Source: Breoghania sp963678585
GTDB lineage: Bacteria; Pseudomonadota; Alphaproteobacteria; Rhizobiales; Stappiaceae
Assembly: GCA_963678585.2 (NCBI GenBank)
Contig: CAXXGA010000002.1
Location: forward strand, 868,001 to 932,000
Direction: 5' to 3'
DNA length: 64,000 bases
Under the pieces are notes generated by a model. The model saw nothing but the letters and a program-made list of their open reading frames with translations, searched no databases and was not told the origin of the DNA. Position 1 is the stretch's first letter. The number at the start of each line of letters is the position of its first letter. The translations under genes were made by a program, and so were the position numbers. Of this stretch, positions 56,961 through 64,000 are shown piece after piece.

Positions 56961-59155
56961 ACATGCGCATTGCCGACAAGCTGACGGGCCGGTTCCGCTA
57001 TCTCACCGACGAAGCGCCTGCGGACACGCTCATCGGGCTGGTGCTTCGAAGCCCGCACGCGCATGCCCGCATCCTGCTGCTCGACACGAGTGCGGCGGAG
57101 GCCATGCCGGGCGTGCATGCGGTGGTGACGATCGCCGATGCGCCGAAGGATTTCCGCTATGGCCTGCGCCACAAGGACCAGCCGCCGCTCACCGATGGCG
57201 TAGTGCGCTATCGCGGCGAGGCGGTGGCCGCCGTTGCCGCCGAGAGCATGGAAATCGCCCGCGCCGCGTTGCAGGCCATCGAGGTCGATTACGCGGTGCT
57301 GCCGACGGTCAGCGATCCGGTCAGGGCCTTGGAGGCGGGCGCGCCGGGGGTGCACGAGGGCGGCAATCTCTGCGCCGCGATGAGCTATGCGCAAGGCGAT
57401 GTTGAGGCGGCGCTTTCAGGGTCCGCCCATGTGGTCGACCTGAAGCTCCAGACACCGCGCCAGATGCACGCAGCCCTTGAGCTTGAGGGCGGTATCGCGA
57501 TTTTCGACGGGGACAGCCTGACAATGCTCGCACCGGCGCACGATCCGCATAATGTTCGCAATGTTATCAGCGCCTTGACCGGATTGGATGAATCTCGATG
57601 TCATGTCGTCGGCTCGCCCATCGGCGGCAGTTACGGCGGCAAGGAGGACCTTCACGTCCAGCCCGTGCTCGCCCTCTTGGCGGTGAAGGCAAAGCGCCCC
57701 GTGCGGCTGGTCCTCACGAGACCGGAAGCCGTGATGGTCGGCATGAAGCGCCACCCCTTCACGATCTCGCTTCGCGCCGGTTGCGATGGGGCGGGCAGGC
57801 TGACGGCGCTCGATTTTTCGGCCATTGCCGATACCGGGGCCTATGCGAGCCATGGGCCGGAGGTGCTCGACACCGGCATGGAATGTGCGCCGGGCGCCTA
57901 TGGCTGGCAGGCCGTGCGGCTCGACGGAAAACTCGCCTACACGAATAACGGCATCGCAGGTGCGTTCCGCGGTTTCGGTGCGGTGCAGACCCAATGCGCG
58001 CTGGAACTCGCCATCGATGCGCTTGCCGAAAAGGCCGGGCTCGATCCGGTGGCTTTCCGCAGGCTCAATCTGGCGGGCGCGAGCGATCCCGGCCCGATGG
58101 GGCAGGCGATGGTGCCCATGCCGGAACTGGAACCGCTTGCAAGGTCGCTCGGTGAGCTGCCGGAAGCTCCGGAGCATGCCTCCGACCCTGACCGTTATCT
58201 GACGGGCAAGGGCGTCGCGCTCATCCGCAAGGGCGAGGGCTTCGGCGGCGGCGGGCCGAACGGGGCAAAGGGCGCGCTGTTCCTCGATGCCGATGGCCGG
58301 ATCGTTCTGGAAAGCTCGCTCACCGAAATGGGGCAGGGCCTGACGGCGGCGGCGCAGGCCGCGTTGATCTCGATATTGAATGTGGCGCGCGACGACGTGA
58401 GCTTGCGCATCGGCGAAACGCGTGTACGCGACAGCGGCCCGACATCCGCCTCGCGCGGCACGCAGATCGCGGTGCGGCTGGTGCGCAAGGGAGCCGTGCC
58501 TTTTTGTGCGACTCTGTGCGAGGCGGCGGCAAGCAAGCTCGGCGGTGCGCCGGAGGACTATGACCTCGGTCCCGGCGGGCTTTACGGGAAGGCGGAGCGC
58601 CGCAACCGGCCGGATATCGCCTTTGCCGATCTGGCGGGCGAGGGGGCAATCCGCGTCGAGATCGAGGTTCCGGCCATCGAGACGCATCTTGCGGGCCAGT
58701 CGGTCCACACGCTGTTCACGGCCTGCGCGGCGCGCGCCAGCGTATCGGTGGATCGCTGGACCGGGCGGATCACCTGCACCGGCCTCGACATTCTGCCGGA
58801 ATGCGGGCCGCCGCTGGTGCCTGCCGCCTTCGAGGGCCAGATGGCGGGCGGCGCGGCGCAGGCGCTGGGCTTCTGTCTGACGGAGGATCTTCCCGCCGTC
58901 GACGGGGCCTTTCAGGCGCTAAACCTCGACGGCTATTTCATCCCCACCATCGCCGACATGCCGCCCGTTCGCGTCCATGCGCTGGACGATCTGGGCGCGG
59001 ACGATCCCGTGGGCCTACGCGGTGCGGGCGAGATCGGGCTCAATGCGGTGGCGCCGGCGATTGCCAATGCGGTGCGCGATGCGCTGGGCGTTGCGCCGGA
59101 GCGCCTGCCGGTCGATCCACTCTGGGTGCTGGACGTTTTGGAGGCGAAGGCATGA
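56957..59155 (+). CDS. Xanthine dehydrogenase/aldehyde oxidase-family molybdenum subunit
   Basis: 732 residues. Two domains: a/b hammerhead (1-115) and molybdopterin-binding (about 120-720). Residues matching the purine site of bovine xanthine oxidoreductase are present: Glu230 in GGSYGGKE (bovine Glu802), Arg338 in AFRGFG (Arg880) and the catalytic Glu692 in RGAGEIG (Glu1261). This argues for ring hydroxylation of a purine-like compound rather than CO or aldehyde oxidation. It needs molybdenum cofactor; no XdhC-type maturation gene is in the window. It overlaps the genes on both sides by 4 bases, so the three subunits are made together. Confidence 0.9.
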   Translation: MNMRIADKLTGRFRYLTDEAPADTLIGLVLRSPHAHARILLLDTSAAEAMPGVHAVVTIADAPKDFRYGLRHKDQPPLTDGVVRYRGEAVAAVAAESMEIARAALQAIEVDYAVLPTVSDPVRALEAGAPGVHEGGNLCAAMSYAQGDVEAALSGSAHVVDLKLQTPRQMHAALELEGGIAIFDGDSLTMLAPAHDPHNVRNVISALTGLDESRCHVVGSPIGGSYGGKEDLHVQPVLALLAVKAKRPVRLVLTRPEAVMVGMKRHPFTISLRAGCDGAGRLTALDFSAIADTGAYASHGPEVLDTGMECAPGAYGWQAVRLDGKLAYTNNGIAGAFRGFGAVQTQCALELAIDALAEKAGLDPVAFRRLNLAGASDPGPMGQAMVPMPELEPLARSLGELPEAPEHASDPDRYLTGKGVALIRKGEGFGGGGPNGAKGALFLDADGRIVLESSLTEMGQGLTAAAQAALISILNVARDDVSLRIGETRVRDSGPTSASRGTQIAVRLVRKGAVPFCATLCEAAASKLGGAPEDYDLGPGGLYGKAERRNRPDIAFADLAGEGAIRVEIEVPAIETHLAGQSVHTLFTACAARASVSVDRWTGRITCTGLDILPECGPPLVPAAFEGQMAGGAAQALGFCLTEDLPAVDGAFQALNLDGYFIPTIADMPPVRVHALDDLGADDPVGLRGAGEIGLNAVAPAIANAVRDALGVAPERLPVDPLWVLDVLEAKA

Positions 59156-59598
59156 AGGTCCGTTTCACGCTCAACGGCGAACCGGTCGAACTGGAGGCCG
59201 AACCCTTCACACGGCTCGCCCCGATCCTCGCCGATGAACTCGGGATCGCCAGCGTACGCACGCCCTGTGGCATTGGGCGTTGCGGGGCCTGCATGGTGCT
59301 TCTCGACGGGCGTCCGGTGAACGCCTGCCTGCTGGTTGCGGGCAAGGTGGACGGTGCGGATGTCCTGACCGCCGAGGGCGTCGCAGACGCCGCATCGCCC
59401 GTCATCGACGCGCTGGGACGCCACGGGGCCGTTCAATGCGGATATTGCGCGCCGGGCCTTCTCGTCAGCCTCGCTGCCGCCCACAGGGGAACCGGCAACA
59501 TGAAGGCGGAAGAGGTGGAAGGCCTTCTGACCGGCAACCTTTGTCGCTGCTCCGGCTATGCGGGCCTTCGCAAGGCGATTGCAGAGGTCTTCGCCTGA
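59152..59598 (+). CDS. Molybdenum hydroxylase [2Fe-2S] small subunit
   Basis: 148 residues. All eight cluster cysteines are seen: Cys39, 44, 47 and 59 (plant-type ferredoxin cluster) and Cys96, 99, 131 and 133 (helical cluster; motifs QCGYCAPG and LCRCSGY). It carries electrons from the molybdenum site to the FAD subunit. The gene order FAD, Mo, FeS differs from the classical XdhAB fusion layout. Last gene of the operon; a hairpin lies at 59615-59653. Confidence 0.92.
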   Translation: MKVRFTLNGEPVELEAEPFTRLAPILADELGIASVRTPCGIGRCGACMVLLDGRPVNACLLVAGKVDGADVLTAEGVADAASPVIDALGRHGAVQCGYCAPGLLVSLAAAHRGTGNMKAEEVEGLLTGNLCRCSGYAGLRKAIAEVFA

Positions 59599-59614
59599 TC
59601 CTCGAACATCGCTG

Positions 59615-59653
59615 AAATTGTGAGGGCAGGGCGTTGCCGCCCTGTCCTCAATT
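59615..59653. terminator. Shared convergent hairpin terminator
   Basis: A long imperfect stem of about 17 bp (59615-59633 with 59638-59653) with a TTGC loop separates two convergent operons. The outer arms are AAATTG/CAATTT, so each strand ends in a short U run. The stop codon of the minus-strand permease gene (59648-59650) lies inside the right arm. Confidence 0.7.
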
Positions 59654-60946
59654 TGAATCTGGTTTCAAGGCGTTGGGCTCGAACGCTCCACCGAAGGGCG
59701 AAGGATTGGCCGGGGCCGGTGCAGGTGCCGTCTCCGGCTTCGGAGCCAGCCCGCCCGGCTTGAAGGCCCCGCCGAACGGAGACGGGTTGGCCGGGGCCGT
59801 CTCCTTGCTGGGCGAAAGACCGCCGGGCTTGAACGCGCCGCCGAAGGGGGACGGATTGTTCGTCGCCCCACCGTTGGCCGGAGCCGCGGGCGTCGCTTCT
59901 TCGCGCTGCTTACGGATGCGCTCGCGCTGTTCCTTCAGGAGCTGTTCCTGAACGGCGCGCTTTTCCGCAAGGATATTCGCCTGACAAACGCTGGAATCGT
60001 GCTGGCTGCCCGCATAGACGAGCGCCGCCGCAATGCCGATCAGGATCACCGCAAGCCCCGCCGGATGGGTCATCACCCGCGTAACGGGATTGGCATAAAG
60101 CGGCGAGATATCCGGCTTGCCGGAACGCAGCAGCGACAGGCGGCGCGTGTAGGCCTCATGCACCATCGCACCCATCAGCGTCAGGCCGATGATGATGACG
60201 GCGAGCGCGGAAAGCGACGGGTCCGTCCCCAGCCGCACCTTGGAGGCAAGGGCCGTGGTGAAGGTGCTGTCCGACAGGATGGTGAAGACGGTGGTGTTGT
60301 AGTTCTCGAACGACGCCAGAAGCGTCAGGAACGCTGCCGAGCCGATGGCCGGTTTCAGGAAGGGCAGCAGGATCTTGCGGAAACACTGGCCGGGCGTGGC
60401 ACCCAGATCGAGGGCTGCTTCCGTCAGCGTCGGATCGAAACGCTGGAGACGGGCTGAAAAGATCAGCATCGCGTAGGCCGAGATGAAGGTCACCTGGCCG
60501 ATCAGTGTCAGGAACAGCCCGTTATAGAAGGCCGACGCATAATCCTCGCCAAACGCGCGGCCCACCAAGCCCCAGAAGACGATTGTCGAGATGCCGAGCA
60601 CCACGCCGGGAATGAGGATCGGCGTGATCAGCACCGTGTAGAGCGTGGCCCTCAACCGCGGGGAGAGTTCCGACAAGGCGAGCGCCCCCGCAAGCCCGAT
60701 GGGAACGGCCAGCGCCACGACGCCGATGCCGATGATCACACTGGTGCCGAGCCCGCCCATGAGCCGGGAATTTCCGACCAGCACGCCGAACCAGTCCGTC
60801 GTGAAGCATTCCCACGGCGTGATGCGCGGGAAGGAGGAGGAGTTGAATGCCGTGACCACCATGATGAAGAGCGGTCCGAACAGGAAGGCGAAGAAGAACA
60901 GCGAATAGCTGATCGTCCCCGCACCGGCTCCGCTTGCCTTGCTCAT
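59648..60946 (-). CDS. PotC-like ABC permease with an extra membrane helix and repeated Pro/Gly tail
   Basis: 432 residues from ATG 60946. Residues 1-270 are a normal PotC-type permease with six helices and an EAA loop (E-A-A-L-D-L-G-A-T-P-G-Q at 176-187). A further hydrophobic segment at about 295-312 follows, then a charged helix likely to coil (325-350), then three repeats NPSPFGGAFKPGGL at 364-377, 387-400 and 414-427 (the last degenerate). With a seventh helix the tail would be periplasmic. Such a tail is not usual in this family. Last gene of the potDABC-like operon. The frame runs further upstream to 61225 but that part overlaps the potB-like gene. Confidence 0.87.
   Translation of the reverse strand: MSKASGAGAGTISYSLFFFAFLFGPLFIMVVTAFNSSSFPRITPWECFTTDWFGVLVGNSRLMGGLGTSVIIGIGVVALAVPIGLAGALALSELSPRLRATLYTVLITPILIPGVVLGISTIVFWGLVGRAFGEDYASAFYNGLFLTLIGQVTFISAYAMLIFSARLQRFDPTLTEAALDLGATPGQCFRKILLPFLKPAIGSAAFLTLLASFENYNTTVFTILSDSTFTTALASKVRLGTDPSLSALAVIIIGLTLMGAMVHEAYTRRLSLLRSGKPDISPLYANPVTRVMTHPAGLAVILIGIAAALVYAGSQHDSSVCQANILAEKRAVQEQLLKEQRERIRKQREEATPAAPANGGATNNPSPFGGAFKPGGLSPSKETAPANPSPFGGAFKPGGLAPKPETAPAPAPANPSPFGGAFEPNALKPDSN
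59666..59857 (-). repeat. Three repeats coding NPSPFGGAF motifs
   Basis: The C-terminal tail of the permease is coded by three related units of about 42 bases separated by Ala/Pro/Thr-rich linkers. Units read N-P-S-P-F-G-G-A-F-K/E-P. Confidence 0.85.
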
Positions 60947-61866
60947 CGCCCGATTGCCCCGATATTGACCTTGAAGACACGCATCAGCAGCATGACGAAG
61001 CTGATGCAGACGACGAGCAGGATGACGGCATAGGCCGATCCGCGCTGCCAGTTGGCCGACTGGTTGAACCACTGGTAGATGAGCTGGGTGAACCACAGGC
61101 TCGACGGCCCGCCAAGGATCTGGGGCGCTGCGAGCGCCCCCGCCGTCAGCATGAAGACCATCGTCGCCCCCGACGCGATGCCGGGCTTGGCGACCGGCAG
61201 AACCACCCGCCAGTGGACCCGCCACCAGCTCGCCCCCATGTCGCGCGCCGCCTCGATCTGGTTGCGGTCGAGCGCCTCAACCGCGTTGTAGATCGGGAAG
61301 ACCATCAGCAGGATGTAGGCATAGGTGAGCCCGCTGTAGAGCGCGACATCGGCGCGGATGAAGTCGATGGGCGTATCCCACAAGCCCATGGACTGCCCCA
61401 GCCCGTTGATGACGCCCGTTGCCCCGAAGAGAACGCGGAAGGCGAAGGCGCGCAGGATTTCGTTGACCCAGAAGGGCACGATCAGCCCGATCACCATAAG
61501 CCGCGCGGCGACCCCCGTTGCCGAATGGGCGAGGATGAAGGCAATCGGGTAGCACAGTGCAATGTCGATGATCGTCACGAAGACGGCGGCCACGAGCGTC
61601 TTGCCCAGAACCGCGAGGTCGGTGGTCTGGAGCACCCCGTCATTGCCGAGCAGGAAATAGCTGTAGTTGGCGACGGTGTAGACATCCTGCGGCCCGCCGA
61701 CATCCGCGCGCGGCAGGTTGTGGCGGAAGGAATAATCCAGCATCGCAAGCTGCGGCAGGACGATCAGGAAGATCACCCAGAAGAACACCGCCGCGCCGAT
61801 GAAGACGGCGGCCCCCATACCATGACGCCCGACGAAGCCGTTGAAAGCGTTTTTGATGGCCGTCAT
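60943..61866 (-). CDS. PotB-like ABC transporter permease
   Basis: 307 residues from ATG 61866. Six membrane helices (first about 18-40, V-F-F-W-V-I-F-L-I-V-L-P) and an EAA loop E-A-A-R-D-M-G-A-S-W-W-R near residue 205. Forms a heterodimer with the PotC-like protein. Its ATG overlaps the stop of the ATPase gene, and its own stop overlaps the next start, so the three are coupled. Confidence 0.9.
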   Translation of the reverse strand: MTAIKNAFNGFVGRHGMGAAVFIGAAVFFWVIFLIVLPQLAMLDYSFRHNLPRADVGGPQDVYTVANYSYFLLGNDGVLQTTDLAVLGKTLVAAVFVTIIDIALCYPIAFILAHSATGVAARLMVIGLIVPFWVNEILRAFAFRVLFGATGVINGLGQSMGLWDTPIDFIRADVALYSGLTYAYILLMVFPIYNAVEALDRNQIEAARDMGASWWRVHWRVVLPVAKPGIASGATMVFMLTAGALAAPQILGGPSSLWFTQLIYQWFNQSANWQRGSAYAVILLVVCISFVMLLMRVFKVNIGAIGR

Positions 61867-62966
61867 GCCGTGGTCTCCGCACCCGGCCCCATGGGCAGGA
61901 CGGTGGCCGCCATGGAGGAAAAGGAGACGTTGGCCGCGCTGTCGGCCTCCATACGGTTGGCCGCATCGCCGCAATTGACCAGCGACAGGCGCAGATCGAT
62001 CTCGCCCGCCTTCAGGAACACCTGCCGCGCGCTGCCCTCGAATTCCTCCTTCACGCACCGCGCCGCGATGGTGTTGGGCGTGTCGGCGGTGGGAGCGAGC
62101 GTCAGCTTTTCCGGGCGGATAAAGAGAAGGCACTCATCTCCGGGCTTGTAATGACGTCCGCCCGCCGTGCGGCCCGACAAAGGTCCTGCGGGCGTATCGA
62201 GCGTGGTCGTGTCGCCGCTCTGGCTGATGACCTTGCCCGCGATCCGGTTCGTCTCTCCCACGAAGGAGGCGACGAACGGCGTCTTGGGCCGGTCGTAGAT
62301 GCTTTCCGGATCGCCGATCTGTTCGATGACGCCGGAATTCATCACCGCCACGCGGTCGGACATGGTCAGCGCCTCGCCCTGATCGTGGGTGATGTAGATG
62401 AAGGTCAGCCCGACGCGCTGCTGGATGGCGCGAAGTTCCGTGCGCATGTGGTGGCGCAGCTTCAGGTCGAGCGCGGAAAGCGGCTCGTCGAGCAGCAGGA
62501 TATCCGGCTCCACGGCGAGCGCGCGGGCGATTGCCACGCGCTGGCGCTGGCCGCCGGAAAGCTCATGCACCTTCTTGTCGCCCACACCGGGCAGCGCGAT
62601 CATGTCGAGAAGTTCATCCGCGCGCTTGCGGCGCTCCTTCTTGCCCACACCGCGCACTTCCAGCGGGAAGGCGATGTTGTCGGCCACCGACATGAGCGGG
62701 AAGAGCGCGAGATTCTGGAAGATGAGCGCGGTCGGGCGCTTGTTCGGCCCGATGCGGGCCATGTCCTTGCCGCCGATCAGAACGCGGCCCTCGCTGGGGT
62801 CCACGAAGCCGGAGACGACGCGCAGAAGCGTGGTCTTTCCGCAGCCCGACGGCCCGAGGAAGGAAAAGAACTCCCCGCCCTTGATGGTGAGATAGGCGTT
62901 ATCAACGGCGGTGTAGCTGCCGAAACGAACCGATACGTGATCGAGGACGACGTCTCTGGTGCTCAT
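61863..62966 (-). CDS. PotA-like ABC transporter ATP-binding protein
   Basis: 367 residues from ATG 62966 (GGAG about 6 bases upstream). Walker A GPSGCGKTT (38-46), signature L-S-G-G-Q-R-Q-R, Walker B I-L-L-L-D-E-P-L-S-A-L-D, and a C-terminal TOBE domain (about 280-350) as in PotA, PotG and FbpC. It powers the polyamine-type importer. Frame continues to 63077 but those residues lie in the potD-potA gap. Confidence 0.92.
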   Translation of the reverse strand: MSTRDVVLDHVSVRFGSYTAVDNAYLTIKGGEFFSFLGPSGCGKTTLLRVVSGFVDPSEGRVLIGGKDMARIGPNKRPTALIFQNLALFPLMSVADNIAFPLEVRGVGKKERRKRADELLDMIALPGVGDKKVHELSGGQRQRVAIARALAVEPDILLLDEPLSALDLKLRHHMRTELRAIQQRVGLTFIYITHDQGEALTMSDRVAVMNSGVIEQIGDPESIYDRPKTPFVASFVGETNRIAGKVISQSGDTTTLDTPAGPLSGRTAGGRHYKPGDECLLFIRPEKLTLAPTADTPNTIAARCVKEEFEGSARQVFLKAGEIDLRLSLVNCGDAANRMEADSAANVSFSSMAATVLPMGPGAETTA

Positions 62967-63029
62967 CGAAACTCCGGGAGGCAGGCGCGGCGGGGTCCGG
63001 CATTCATGCGGAGGCATGCCGGAAAGGAG

Positions 63030-63075
63030 GGCGGACGGAAGCCCCGCAGAAACTGCGTGAAACCTCCCGTCCGCC
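63030..63075 (-). other. Intercistronic hairpin between potD-like and potA-like genes
   Basis: GGCGGACGG (63030-63038) and CCGTCCGCC (63067-63075) are perfect complements 28 bases apart, just after the binding-protein stop codon. No T tract. It probably protects the 3' end of the binding-protein message. Confidence 0.45.
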
Positions 63076-63098
63076 ATTGATCGGCCGAACGGCGATCC

Positions 63099-64000
63099 TC
63101 AGGCGCTGAGGAACTTGTTGGCGTATTCGGTGCGCTTTTCCGAGTACCACGGCGCTTCCGCGGGCCAGGGGTTCAGCTTGGCCAGCGCATCGCCGGGATA
63201 GGCGTCGGCGAAGTTCTGGGCGTAGACCTCGCCGCCATAGCCGTCCGCGCCGATGACCGGCGAGTTGTAGCCATGCGTCTTGATCGCTTCACCCGCGAGC
63301 TTGGCGTCATAGGCCGCTTCGATGAAGGCATAGATCTGGTCGATGTTCTTGGCGCCGGTCGGCATGGCCATGCCGTCCACCCACGCCATCGCGCCTTCCT
63401 TCGGCGCGCGGTACATGACCGGCTCGCCCGCGGTCTTGAGCGCGATCGGCGGGCCGTCCCACGTCTGGCCGACGATGACGCCTTCGTTCAGAAGACCGTT
63501 CTTCTGGGTGTCGGCATCGTTCCAGATGAGCTTGATGTTCGGCTTCTTGGCGATGGCGATCTCGGTGAGCTTGGACCACACCGCATCCATCTTTTCCGGG
63601 CTCTCGTAAGCCGACCACATGGAGCCCGCGTCCATCTCGCCGCGCGCTTCAAGGCCTAGGCCGAGGCCCAGCATCATGGAGTGGGCGCGACCCATGGTCT
63701 TGCCCGCGTTGGCCTCGTCCCAGACGTCGTAATAGGAGGGGAACTCCCCGTCCGGCGTGAACGCATCGGTGCGCCAGGCCACGCCTTCGGTGCCCCAGAT
63801 GTGCGGCAGCCAGAAGGTGCCCTTGCCCTCGAAGTTCCAGTGGGTCTCGCCCAGCGCCATGGCCGGGTTCACCTTCTCAAGCGGAACCTTGCTCATGTCG
63901 AAGGGCTGGAGCAGGCCGAGGTCCTTCCACAGGAGGTTACGGTTGACCGTCGGCGAGACGATGTCGAAGCCCTCGCCATTGGTGGCCTTGAGCTTGTTGA
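63099..64000 (-). CDS. PotD-like periplasmic substrate-binding protein (5' end beyond the window)
   Basis: The frame is open to base 64000, so the signal peptide and N-terminal lobe are missing; about 300 residues are seen. It has the PotD/PotF-like pattern (F-D-I-V-S-P-T, W-G-T-E-G-V-A-W-R, G-M-A-M-P-T-G-A-K-N, Y-N-S-P-V near the end). Expected to bind polyamines or a similar small amine or amino acid derivative. First visible gene of the four-gene minus-strand importer operon; no start codon can be given. Confidence 0.87.
   Translation of the reverse strand, partial: NKLKATNGEGFDIVSPTVNRNLLWKDLGLLQPFDMSKVPLEKVNPAMALGETHWNFEGKGTFWLPHIWGTEGVAWRTDAFTPDGEFPSYYDVWDEANAGKTMGRAHSMMLGLGLGLEARGEMDAGSMWSAYESPEKMDAVWSKLTEIAIAKKPNIKLIWNDADTQKNGLLNEGVIVGQTWDGPPIALKTAGEPVMYRAPKEGAMAWVDGMAMPTGAKNIDQIYAFIEAAYDAKLAGEAIKTHGYNSPVIGADGYGGEVYAQNFADAYPGDALAKLNPWPAEAPWYSEKRTEYANKFLSA

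Noticed and set aside
60947..61225. Longer N-terminus for the PotC-like permease
   Set aside because: It overlaps the coding region of the PotB-like gene in another frame and lacks permease features.

Overview
The window is GC-rich (roughly 65% by eye) and dense with genes, and it looks like chromosomal DNA of an alphaproteobacterium, most likely of the Hyphomicrobiales/Rhizobiales. The reasons are a RirA-type Rrf2 regulator with cysteines at 91, 99 and 105, and the general gene style. I cannot name the genus. I saw no rRNA, tRNA, CRISPR array, insertion sequence or replication origin.

Region 1 (1-30,211) is a giant-adhesin locus. A single uninterrupted frame of more than 22.6 kb, cut by the left edge, encodes a type I-secreted surface protein. 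It carries about 19 Ig-like/VCBS modules, then six beta-helix domains alternating with RTX calcium-binding blocks, then a C-type lectin domain and a type I secretion signal. Convergent to it lie an orphan membrane protein with a periplasmic domain, a LapG-like cysteine protease, an HlyD-type adaptor and an ABC exporter. A TolC-type channel gene lies upstream, behind a terminator. Together these can export the adhesin and release it by proteolysis.

Region 2 (30,298-37,593) holds tamB and tamA (outer-membrane assembly), with the iron/redox regulator gene rirA divergent from tamA. A lone methylenetetrahydrofolate-reductase-like gene follows (38,028-38,930) behind a long structured leader.

Region 3 (38,967-49,842) is a type II secretion system with shuffled strands: gspD and gspK (minus), gspO and gspG (plus), gspJ-I-F-E (minus), gspL-M-C (plus). 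The secretin has a lipobox, no gspH is visible, and the GspC-like protein has no PDZ domain.

Region 4 (49,931-59,598) is a LysR regulator gene followed by a tight nine-gene operon: 2-oxoglutarate oxygenase, alpha/beta hydrolase, NMT1/THI5-like ABC importer (three genes), CDA-fold deaminase and a three-subunit molybdenum hydroxylase. The hydroxylase keeps the purine-binding residues of xanthine dehydrogenase. I infer uptake and catabolism of a purine-like or other N-heterocyclic compound.

Region 5 (59,648-64,000) is a PotDABC-like polyamine-type ABC importer on the minus strand. Its substrate-binding protein gene runs off the right edge, and one permease carries an unusual repeated Pro/Gly tail.
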